The position numbers were made by a program, and so were the translations under genes. A stretch of 64,000 nucleotides of DNA from an uncultured Latescibacterota bacterium (lineage in GTDB: Bacteria; Latescibacterota; UBA2968). Within the stretch, counting starts at the first letter, position 1; the number at the start of each line of letters is the position of its first letter. Shown in pieces: positions 44,001 to 54,700 of this stretch. The notes below the pieces were generated by a model. It saw nothing but the letters and a program-made list of their open reading frames with translations, had not been told where the DNA came from and did no database searches. The stretch spans positions 5,915,563 through 5,979,562 of the forward strand of contig OX638329.1 of NCBI GenBank assembly GCA_951812755.1, written 5' to 3'.

Positions 44001-45652
44001 CCAATGTGGACGAAGATGGAACCGTATCCATCTTGCCGGTGCAGCCTCAGGTTGGTGCCGTGCTCCGGGCGAGGCTGGGCGATCCGGATGGCGATGTGCG
44101 TTCCACGAAATGGCAATGGGCCAGATCCTCAAACAAGAACAATTGGAGTAACATCAGCGGTACCTCAAAGGACAACCACACACCCACTGATAGTGACAGG
44201 GGAATGTATCTGCGAGTCACGGTGGCTTACAGTGACGGAGAAGATTCCGATAAGAACGCAGAGGTGGTGTTGGACCACATGGTTGATACACAACCTTCTG
44301 CGCCGGAACTCACCATCGTCGAGCTCATCTCCGGGCTGAATTACCCCTGGGGTATCGCCTTCACACCCGATGGGACGATGCTGTTCACCCAGCGGCCGGG
44401 CGTGCTGAGCAGTCGGCTCACAGACGGCACAGTCCAGACCGTCACCGCCGATCTCAGCGACCTGTTCGTCGGCAGGACGACCGGTTTGATGTCCATCGCC
44501 GTTGATCCCAATTTCGCCTCCAACCGACGGTTCTACACCTGCCAGGGCCACACCGGACCCAAAGTCCAGGTGATCGCCTGGACCATCAACGAGACCTACA
44601 CCGAGGCCACTCGAGTCACCGATCCCCTTGTTGACAATATCCTCGTCCGACACGATGGCTTTCACAGCGGCGGCCGAATGCGCTTCGGCCCGGAGGGCTA
44701 TCTGTGGATCGCGACTGGCGACGCAGGAACCGGGACGGTCCCGCAGGATTTGAACTCGCTCGGCGGGAAGATCCTCCGGGTTGACGCATCGACAGGCACG
44801 GCCGCTCCGGGAAACCCGTCTGCTTCTTCACTCATCTACACCTATGGTCACCGGAACGTGCAGGGTCTGGCCCACCGCCCCGGCACGAACCAGATGTGGT
44901 CGGTTGAGCACGGCCCAAAGATAGACGACGAGATCAACCTGCTGGTCGCGGAAGGCAACTACGGCTGGGATCCCGTGCCCAACGACAATCAAGATCCCTC
45001 ATACAACGAGTTGGAAGTCCCCATGACCGACCTTGAGAAATTTCCCGACGCTATCCAGGCCAAGTGGTCGTCGGGGGAATCGTCCCTGGCCACCAGTGGC
45101 GGCATTTTCCTCGATGGCGCAGATTGGGACGACTGGAATGGGCGACTGGCAGTGGCCTCACTCAAGGACAAGACGCTTCGTCTCTTCGAATTCACCTCGG
45201 ATGGCACCCTGCTAAGTGAGTTTGTCGTCCCAGAGCTCAATAACACGTACGACCGGCTCAGGACCCCCATGCTCGGCCCTGATGGCGCTCTGTACGTCAC
45301 TACCTCGAGAGGAAACAGTCGGGATAAGATTCTCAAGATCGTCCCCGGCCGTCCACCTGAGTTCTCGGCTGAGACTCAAACGCAAGACGTGGCTGAAAAC
45401 AACAGTCCCTCCGAGATCATCGCCACGGTTATGGCCACCGATCCCGACGGCGAAACGCTCATATACGAACTGAGCGGCCCCGATGCGGCGTCCTTCAACC
45501 TCCCGGATAATACTATCGGTGAGTTGCAGGCTAATGAGTCATTCGACTATGAAACCAGGTCTTCGTACAAGGTCGTAGTCACTGCCTCTGATCCATACGG
45601 CTTGAGCGACAGCATTACGTTGACCATCAATATCACTGATACCGACGAATGA
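41060..45652 (+). CDS. Multidomain exoprotein: cohesin/dockerin/cadherin/FN3 with sugar-dehydrogenase propeller
   Basis: 1530 aa. The signal peptide is VSLLSLLLLLFPWSLSTQ. In order: cohesin-like domain (about 35-173), dockerin-like EF-hand pair (DFDRDGTVGIPDF, 174-233), cadherin and FN3 modules (236-430), Pro-rich linker (456-477), cadherin/FN3 repeats (480 to about 985; TYRLSGDDADSFTI), an Ig-like spacer, then a PQQ-type glucose/sorbosone dehydrogenase beta-propeller (1091-1428; YPWGIAFTPDGTMLFTQRP, SGGRMRFGPEGYLWIATGD), and a last cadherin module. Exported; probably a Ca-binding adhesin with an enzymatic head. The first 910 residues closely match the next gene. Confidence 0.88.
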   Translation: MSSCRVKILPLALGTVSLLSLLLLLFPWSLSTQTSSFSLSLDLDGSEGNQAVSSLDVFSNRVVPIQIFGTDIQGAGDISLRFEFDPTQVAYEGFKRTNIVSGTSALTGKDFTNIGITLADGMAINGLIGTIHFRTTEAFSGTDIRLVRARLVRGGQTETVSMDLSVTLRLAKPPSPDFDRDGTVGIPDFLLFVDAFGSRRDQEGYDPKYDLDVNGEIGIADFLLFVDNFGKVLNRTPVFTSEPPVTRSVDENTPPGQAIGDPISATDGDGNTLTYRLSGADADSFAIDPNTGQITTKGTYDFEQKSSYALIVIVSDGKGGNASLEVNIAIKDVEEATAAVPSNVMVEEDDSKLVVRWDAVADEEGKPPVTGYEVGYRERPDDPSVDSEEWAGIQKVSSQLDSLIITGLLNGQAYLVSVRTLVEGGMSAWSSPVLGIPVIPAAGPVFPGGGGGGGTSPPPPPPPPPPTPPPPPTPPTPPGPNQAPTFNDGVSTSRTVAENTAPNQNIQHPVSATDPDRDRLTYRLSGDDADSFTINASQLRTRPGITYDYEAVKNSYEVTITADDNRGGTATIDVTIYVSDANEPPQPPARPQVAPASSTSLTVTWTEPTNTGPDIYDYDIQYRTGSGSFIPHPHDNINTTTTITNLDVNTRYEVQVKAHNDEGESLWSSSGFGTTSTNQPPVFDETAPTRSLAENTTGTQNIGNPISATDPEGRTISYRLTGGDTDQFTIDTNNGQLRTQTGVDYNYEAKNRYSVTVEAADDQGGRATITVTIDITDDDSERPERPDKPTVTASTLNSLSIQWTEPQNTGPAINDYDVQYKESGGTFTDWPHNGHGTNTTITSLNANTQYEVLVLARSPEGDSQWSESVTVSTVANQAPTFNEGTSTTRSIAENTTGTQNIGDPVAAIDPDSDVLTYTLGGDDADSFDMVTSTGQLQTQNALDYEDKNTYTITVSVSDGKDARDNLDATIDDNITVTIIVTNVDEDGTVSILPVQPQVGAVLRARLGDPDGDVRSTKWQWARSSNKNNWSNISGTSKDNHTPTDSDRGMYLRVTVAYSDGEDSDKNAEVVLDHMVDTQPSAPELTIVELISGLNYPWGIAFTPDGTMLFTQRPGVLSSRLTDGTVQTVTADLSDLFVGRTTGLMSIAVDPNFASNRRFYTCQGHTGPKVQVIAWTINETYTEATRVTDPLVDNILVRHDGFHSGGRMRFGPEGYLWIATGDAGTGTVPQDLNSLGGKILRVDASTGTAAPGNPSASSLIYTYGHRNVQGLAHRPGTNQMWSVEHGPKIDDEINLLVAEGNYGWDPVPNDNQDPSYNELEVPMTDLEKFPDAIQAKWSSGESSLATSGGIFLDGADWDDWNGRLAVASLKDKTLRLFEFTSDGTLLSEFVVPELNNTYDRLRTPMLGPDGALYVTTSRGNSRDKILKIVPGRPPEFSAETQTQDVAENNSPSEIIATVMATDPDGETLIYELSGPDAASFNLPDNTIGELQANESFDYETRSSYKVVVTASDPYGLSDSITLTINITDTDE

Positions 45653-45765
45653 CGCGGTGAATTGCCAATCCCTTTCTCTTGATACTATGGCGTTTACAGC
45701 CTGGTAAAAGACGCCATTGCCATGCCTGCAAAGCCTGCGACTATCGTCCTTGAGGTAACGCGCAC

Positions 45766-46089
45766 GGTCACGGACGAAAATGATGATCGCAAAAGAACTT
45801 GACCTAAAAAGAATATTTCATCTAATTACAAACGCATGCATCACAATCAACGGGAAAAAAATAATTGCCTCATAGCAATTTATGTCGCTTGTCCCCTATA
45901 GGCCAGTCTGCGGATAAAACGGGTTTTTTATAATCTCATAAAAAACATGCACTTATGCATATTTTTTTCAATTAAATACAAACGTATGTATTGCAGTACA
46001 TCAACGGAATCACAGGGCCGCTTTCCATAAACGACAAATGCTTAAATCCGCAGCACATCAGTTTTTAAGATCTCCCGTCCGGAAAAAAT
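45766..46089 (+). promoter_or_regulatory. Duplicated leader/promoter region, copy B
   Basis: Second copy of the leader in front of the 3036-aa gene. The same TTTTTTATAATCTC and ATGCACTTATGCAT features are kept, suggesting that both genes share regulation. Confidence 0.7.
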
Positions 46090-48780
46090 ATGAGTTCCTC
46101 CCGCGTTAAAATCTTCCCACTCGCGCTCGGTACCGTCAGTTTGCTGAGCCTTCTGCTCTTGCTATTCCCGTGGTCGCTATCTACACAGACCAGTAGCTTT
46201 TCCATTTCTCTGGATTTAGATGGATCTGAAGGTGATCAATCTATCGCCTCTCTCAATGTCTTTTCCAATCGCACGATCCCCATCCAAATCTTCGCCACAG
46301 ATATTGAGACTGCAAGCGATCTCTCCCTGCGCTTTGAATTCGATCCCACTCAGGTTGCTTACGAAGGCTTTAAAAGGACAAATATCGTATCTGGCACCTC
46401 TGCGCTTAAGGGAAAGGACTTTGCAAATATCGGGATAACCCTATCGGCAGGTAATGCATCCAGCGGTCTCATAGGCACGATCCACTTTCGCACCACAGAG
46501 GCATTTTCAGGCACAGACATACGACTGGTGCGTGCAAGACTTGTGCGAGATGAACAAGTCGAGACCGTCTCGGTGGACCTGAGCATTACCTTGCGGCTTG
46601 CCAAACCCCCTTCTCCTGACTTTGACAGAGATGGAACGGTTGGCATCCCAGACTTTTTGCTCTTTGTCGATGCGTTTGGTTCCCGAAGAGATCAAGAGGG
46701 ATATGACCCAAAATACGATCTGGATGTCAATGGCGAGATTGGGATTGCCGACTTTCTGCTCTTTGTCGATAACTTCGGCAAAGTATTGAACCGCACACCT
46801 GTCTTCACCTCAGAACCTCCCGTGACGCGCTCCGTAGATGAGAACACCCCACCTGGACAAGCAATAGGCGATCCTATCTCTGCCACCGATGGCGATGGTG
46901 ATACCCTCACCTATCGCCTCAGCGGTGCAGACGCTGACAGCTTTGCTATTGACCCGAACACAGGGCAGATAACGACGAAAGGGACTTATGACTTTGAGCA
47001 AAAGAGCAGCTACGCCTTAATCGTAATCGTCAGCGATGGCAAGGGTGGTAACGCCAGTCTTGAAGTGAACATCGCCATCAAGGATGTTGAGGAAGCGACC
47101 GCCGCCGTGCCCTCGAATGTGATGGTAGAAGAGGATGATAGCAAATTGGTCGTGCGCTGGGATGCCGTGGCAGACAAGGAGGGCAAACCGCCTGTCACCG
47201 GATATGAGGTGGGGTATCGAGAGCGCGATGCCGTGGATAGCGAAGAATGGGCAGGTATTCAGAAGGTCAGCAGTCAGTTGGATAGCCTGATCATCACGGG
47301 ACTACTCAACGGACAGGCGTATCTGGTAAGCGTGCGCACGCTCGTCGAAGGCGGCATGAGTGCGTGGTCCTCGCCTGTATTAGGCATCCCGGTGATCCCA
47401 GCAGCGGGACCAGTATTTCCGGGAGGTGGGGGAGGTGGCGGTACGTCCCCACCTCCCCCACCTCCCACTCCACCCACTCCTCCTCCCACTCCTCCCACTC
47501 CTCCCACTCCTCCCACTCCACCGGGTCCCAATCAAGCCCCAACCTTCAACGACGGTGTGAGCACCTCGCGCACCGTAGCCGAGAACACGGCACCCAACCA
47601 AAACATCCAGCACCCGGTCAGTGCCACCGATCCCGACCGTGACCGTCTGACCTATCGCCTCAGCGGGGACGATGCCGATTCATTCACCATCAACGCAAGT
47701 CAGCTTCGCACCCGCCCAGGCATCACTTATGACTATGAAGCGGTAAAGAATAGCTATGAGGTAACAATAACCGCAGACGACAATCGCGGCGGCACAGCCA
47801 CCATTGACGTAACCATCTATGTGTCCGACGCGAACGAACCGCCCCAGCCCCCAGCAAGACCACAAGTAGCACCAGCCTCTTCAACCAGCCTGACCGTGAC
47901 ATGGACCGAGCCGACAAACACCGGTCCCGACATCTACGACTACGACATCCAATATCGAACAGGCAGTGGCAGCTTCATCCCTCATCCGCACGATAACATC
48001 AATACAACCACAACCATCACCAACCTTGACGTGAACACGCGCTACGAAGTGCAGGTCAAGGCACACAACGACGAAGGCGAAAGCCTGTGGTCGTCTTCGG
48101 GATTCGGCACCACCAGTACCAACCAGCCGCCAGTATTCGATGAAATCGCACCAACGCGCAGTATAGCCGAGAACACGACAGGTGTTCAGAACATCGGCAA
48201 CCCGATAAGCACTACCGATCCCGAGGGCCGCACGATAAGCTACCGTCTCACAGGGGGCGATACAGATCAATTTACCATTGACACCAACAACGGACAGCTT
48301 CGCACACAGACCGGCGTTGACTACAACTATGAGGCAAAAAATCGCTATTCGGTAACAGTAGAAGCAGCGGACGACCAGGGTGGACGTGCGACCATCACAG
48401 TAACCATTGACATAACCGATGACGACAGCGAAAGACCTGAAAGACCCGACAAGCCGACCGTAACAGCCTCAACATTAAATAGCCTATCCATACAGTGGAC
48501 CGAGCCACAGAACACCGGTCCTACCATCAACGACTACGATGTGCAGTATAAGGAAAGCGGCGGCACGTTCACCGACTGGCCGCACAATGGTCGCGGCACG
48601 AACACGACCATCACCAGCTTGAATGCCAACACGCAATACGAGGTGCTGGTGCTGGCACGCAGTCCTGAAGGTGATAGCCAGTGGTCCGAATCCGTTACTG
48701 TGAGCACTGTCGCCAATCAAGCTCCCACATTCAACGAAGGCACGAGTACTACCCGCAGTATCGCAGAAAATACGACTGGC
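45766..48780 (+). repeat. Near-identical 3-kb duplication of 40736-43750
   Basis: Leader and the first about 890 codons repeat with offset 5030 nt. Differences are a few substitutions, a short indel (RERPDDPSVDS against RERDAVDS) and the length of the poly-Pro linker. Divergence starts at TTRSIAENTTGT. Recent segmental duplication or gene conversion. Confidence 0.92.
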
Positions 48781-51700
48781 ACCCATAACATCGGCAACCC
48801 ACTAACCGCTACCGATCGCGAAGGAGGCACACTGAGCTACCGTCTCGAAGGCATGGACCAGGCCGCCTTTGCGCTCGATGGTGCCCAACTTCAGACCCTA
48901 TCGGGCGAAACCTATGACTTTGAAGAGAAGAATCGCTATGAGGTCATAGTGCGCGTAGAAGATGGTCAAGGCGGCAGCAACACCATTGAAGTGACAATCA
49001 ACCTGACGGATATACGAGAACCACCTGAGACACCAGACCCTCCCAGCGTCATACCGGCCTCATCGACCAGCCTCACCGTAACCTGGGACGAGCCGACAAA
49101 CACAGGTCCCGACATCAACGACTACGATGTGCAATACCGACAAGGCGACAGCGGCAACTTCACCGCCTATGCACACAACAGCGCAGACCGCACCACAACC
49201 ATCACAGATCGGACCCCGGGCACGAGCTATCAGGTACAGGTGAAGGCACGCAACGCCGAAGGCACGAGCGATTGGTCTCCATCCGGCACGGGAAGCACCA
49301 GTGCCAATGAGCTACCGGTGTTCACCGATGGATCGAGCACCACGCGCAGCCTTGCCGAAAACACAACAGGCACCCACAACATCGGCGATCCAATAAGTGC
49401 CACAGACCCCGAAGGTACCGCACTGACCTATAGCCTTGAAGGACAGGACAAAGATGCCTTCACCATCAACACACGCAACGGTCAGCTTCGCACCAATTCT
49501 GGAGAAACCTACGACTACGAGACACAACCCAGCTATTCTGTGGATGTGAAAGCAACCGACGGGCACAGCGGTGAGCGCACCATCCCCGTATTCATCGACC
49601 TGACAGATGTGAACGAAGCCCCTACATTTATCAGCGACGCGACCTTTGAAGCGGAAGAAAATAACCAGTTCGCTGGCCTGGTGGATGCCGAGGATGTCGA
49701 TAGCGGCGATGGCATCACCGACTACACCATTAGCGGAGGCAGTGACCGTGACCTGCTCGAAATCAGTAGCGGAGGCACATTGACCTTCAAAGACGCTCCC
49801 AACTTCGAGAATCCCACAGACAGAGGAAAAAATAACTCATACATCGTAGAGGTCACCGTGACAGGCGGCACGGGTGGTCGCGCACTGACCACAGCGCAGA
49901 CGATAACCGTCACCGTCACCGACGAGAACGAACGGCCACACTTCACCAGTGATGATGCCTTCACAGTCAAAGAAAACGAACAGTTTGTCGGCAGGATGGT
50001 CGCTGACGATATCGACAGAGACGACAGTATCACAGGCTACGAAGTCACTGGTGGAACTGACCAGAACGAGTTTGAGATCACCAACACCAACGAGTTGCAC
50101 TTCAAGGACGATCCGAACTTCGAGAATCCCACGGACTCTGGGAGCAACAACGAATACATCGTGGAGGTCACAGCGACCGGCGGCACAGACACCCGAGCGC
50201 GAACAGTAACGCAGGAGATTACTGTCACTGTAGAAAACGTAGATGAACCGCCGGGCAAACCCGATGTACCCACAGTGAGCAACGAAACGGAAAACAGCCT
50301 GACCGTGAGTTGGGACGAGCCGACAAACACCGGTCCCGACATCACGAACTACCATGTGCAATACCGCATAAGCGGTGCGTTCACCGACTGGCCCGACACT
50401 GGCCCGTCCCGGACCCGCACCATCACCAGCTTGCGCTCGGGTAGTACCTACCAGATACGGGTACAGGCGGAGAACGACGAAGGGAAAGGTGCGTGGTCCA
50501 ATTTGGGCAGCGGAACCACCCTCACCGCGCCGACAGTATCGAGTATCGCGTTCACCTCCACCCCACCCTCAGGACAGAACAACACCTACAAATTGAAAGA
50601 TGTAATAGACATCACCGTGACCTTCAATGAAGCGGTAAGCGTCACAGGCACACCGCAAATCGACCTCACGATAGATAAAACAGTGCGCCAGGCCGACTAT
50701 CAAAGCGGCTCCACTACGACCCAACTCCTCTTCCAATACACGGTGACGAACACCGACAATGACACCGACGGCGCAAGCATCAACGCCAACGGTCTCAAGC
50801 TAAACGGAGGGCGCATTCGCAGAAATAATTCTGCCATAAACGCGGACCTGGTACACTCAGCACGCAACAATCAGTCCAGCCACAAGGTCGATGGCATCGC
50901 GCCGGGGCTTATCATCGCAGAAGTAAAGGGCGACGCGTTGGCACTGACCTACGGCGAGATACTCGACAGCAATTCGAGACCTGCGACCGGCGACTTTGTG
51001 GTTACCGTAGATGGCACGGATAGAAACGTCTCCTCAGTTGCAATGAGCACCAGTGATGTGACACTCACCCTCGCCTCGGCCGTAACATCGGGCCAAAGGA
51101 TAAGTCTAACCTACACACCCGGAACCAACCCGATCCGCGACAGGGCGCACAACCCGGCCGTCGCCCTCACGAATCTAAAGGTGACGAACCAGACTCAGGA
51201 CCCGACCGTCAATGTCTGCAGCCGCACCACACAGGTGCGCGACGCGATCGTAGAGGCAGCACCTGTAAGCACCTGCGGCGCTGTCACGGCGGACCATCTA
51301 TCCGCGATCACCGTCCTCGACCTGTATATCGAAAACATCTCGGCGCTGAAAGCAAACGACTTTTCCGGGATGACCGCTTTGGAAGCCCTCGACCTGTCCC
51401 ATAACTCCCTCACCACGCTGCCCGATAACGTCTTTTCTGGGCTAACTGCGCTGGAAGAACTCTACCTGGATTACAACGAATTCAGTACTTTGGACACGGG
51501 CACATTTTCCGGACTGACAGCACTGAAATATCTCTACCTGAACGGCAATGAACTCAGCAGCATAGATGCGAATATCTTTTCTGGACTATCATCACTTCAA
51601 GAGCTATATCTCAACAACCAACAATCCGGCCACAAACTCAGTAGCATAGATGCGAATATCTTCTCCAACCTGTCCGCACTGGAAGAACTCTATCTGCACA

Positions 51701-54700
51701 ACAACGAACTCAGCAGCATAGATGCGAATATCTTCTCTAACCTGTCCGCACTGAAAAGGCTCGACCTGGATAGAAACAAACTCACCACACTGCCAGCGAA
51801 TATCTTCTCCAACCTGTCCGCACTGGAAGAACTCTATCTGTACAACAACGAACTCAGCAGCATAGATGCGAATATCTTTTCCAACCTGTCCGCACTGAAA
51901 AGGCTCGACCTGGATAGAAACAAACTCACCACACTGCCAGCGAATATCTTCTCCAACCTGTCCGCACTGGAAGAACTCTACCTGGAGGAAAACGACCTCA
52001 CCAGCCTGAATGCAATCGTGTTTTCGGGTCTGACGGCGCTGAAAACACTCTGGTTGTATGGGAATGATTTACAATCAACCTCCCTGCCGACAGGTGTATT
52101 TTCCAGCTTGATAGCACTTGAAACGCTCGAACTCAGCGATAACCAACTCAGCAGCTTGCCGGCAAATCTCTTTTCCGGGCTGTCATCGCTTCAAGAACTC
52201 TATCTCAACCGCCAACAAACCAGCCACCAACTCAGCAGCCTGGACGCGAACACATTTTCTGGTCTAACCGCGCTGAAAACACTCTGGTTGGATAACAACA
52301 ACCTCAGTAGCCTGCCCAATGGCATATTTTCCGGACTGACTAAACTGACAACGCTCAAGCTGTCTTATAACAACCTCAGCAGCCTGGACGCTGGCGTATT
52401 TTCCGGGCTGACCGAACTGACAACGCTCAAACTGGCGGGCAACACGGTCGATCCCCTGCCCATTACCATTTCGCTGGAATCGGTTGCGTCAGGCCAATTT
52501 AAGGCCAAAGCACACACCGGCGCGCCCTTTGGCATGACCCTACCACTCTATATGGACAACGGCACCATAGACGGCGGCGCAAGCAGCATAGAAATCTCAC
52601 AGGGCAGTGTAGAAAGCAATACTCTTACAGTCTCCCGCACGGCTGGCACCACCGCTGCCGTCACTGCTGACATCGGAATATTGCCAGACTTACCTCCGAC
52701 CGACGACGGCTACGCACTCGTCAAATCCGCCGACCTGCCACTGACAGTGATAGACGCAGAACCCGGTGTGGACATCTATCCAACAGCGTTGACCATACCA
52801 GAGGGCAACAGCGACACGTACACAGCGGTTCTGACCTCGAAACCGACCACAAACGTGACCGTAACCGTGACCGTACCGTCTGGTTCGGATGCCTCGGTGT
52901 CCCCATCGCCACTGACATTCACACAGGACAATTGGAACACCTCGCAAGCAGTCACTGTCACCACACAGACCGACACAGACAACGCGGATGACACGGTCAT
53001 ACTGAGCCACGCGGTAAGCGGTGGAAACTATCAAAGCGTGACCGCGGAAAACGTAACCGTGACAATTGCAGAGGTAGATGTCAGTACCAACAACTCACCG
53101 ATCTTCACCAGCACCAATATCTTTGATGTAAAGGAAAACGAAACCGAGGTCGGCACAGTAGTTGCCACAGATACCGATGCGAGAGATTACATCACAGGCT
53201 ATGAGATTACCAGCGGTGCGGCTCAGGCGCAATTCTCGATCACGAGCGGGGGTGTATTGACCTTTGTGACCGCCCCAGACTATGAGCGACCACCCACCAC
53301 CTCGAGCAATAACAGATATGTCATCGTGGTCACGGCGACCAGCGGCACGGGCAGCCGGGAAAGAACAAGGACGCAGACCATAACCGTCGTCGTAGATGAT
53401 GCAGATGAACCACCCGGACAGCCGCCAGCGCCAATACTGGTTCTTTCCGGCATTAGAGTCCCCATTATCGAGGTGAGCCAGGGCCGAACACCGCCGACAA
53501 ATACGGGTCCCGACATCACCGCCTATGAAATACAGTATCGCGTCAAAAACACCGGCGACTTTATCAGCTATACTCCGGATCCGGATCCAGACTGGACGCA
53601 ATCGGATTGGGTGGTGCGGATCTGGAAATTGAATCGAAACACGACCTACGAAGTGCAGGTGCGGGCAAAGAACGACGAAGGGGAGAGCGAGTGGTCTCCT
53701 TCGGCCGATATGACGATCCCCAACGCCTCGCCGATTGCCAGCAACATTGACGATGTGACGATTCCTGTGGGGGGTGCCGTCGAGATCGTATATGCGGGTG
53801 ACGCGCTCGACGATCCCGACGATTTCCGCCTGCGATATACGGCATCGTCGAGCAACACTGCTGCCGCGACCGTGCAGGTAATCGGTGACGCACTCCTGAT
53901 TGATCCTCTATCCGCCGGCACTGCGACCATTACCGTAACCGCGACCGATCCCTGGGGCGCGACCGCCTCAACAACCTTCAATGCGAATATCCAGACACCG
54001 ACCTTATCGACCCTTACTCTGAACATCAGCGGCAACCTCTTCACGCTCGGATTCACCGATAACTTTGCAGCCAACGAAACCCGGGCTTACCAGATCAGAA
54101 TCCGGCAAAAAACGCCTATCGGACCGTGGGCTACGGGGTGCTTTATCGCCACGAACGACGAAGCTTCCCCCGGGACTACTACGGTAACGCTGGAAGACCT
54201 GATCTCCGATTTCTTTGAGCCGGGCACCACTTATGAGGCCGATTACGGATACCTCGGCACGGATTGTGGCGACAGCGTAATGGGCACTCGCTCCGCAACT
54301 GCCGAAGCGACCACAGATGGAACCCCTTCCTTCGATATCGACTTCGTCTTTGTCGGCAGCATCTCCTCAAAGTACCGGACAGCATTTGAAACCGCTGCCC
54401 AGCGTTGGGAGCGAATCATCGCAGGCGACATCCCCAACCAACCTTTGTCCAGTAGCAGTCGCAGCAGGTTGAACAGGCTTTACCCAGGGACCACCGCTCC
54501 CGAAGTTGTCGATGATCTACGGATCTATGTAGAAATCGTTGAAATTGACGGAGAAGGAGGCACTCTCGGACAGGCGGGACCAGATGTGTGGCGCCTTCCG
54601 TCCTCCCTGCCAATCGCATCCGCCATTGAGCTTGACAAGGACGACCTCGGCAGCATGTCGAATGCAAAACTATCAGCCGTTATTCTGCACGAAATAGGTC

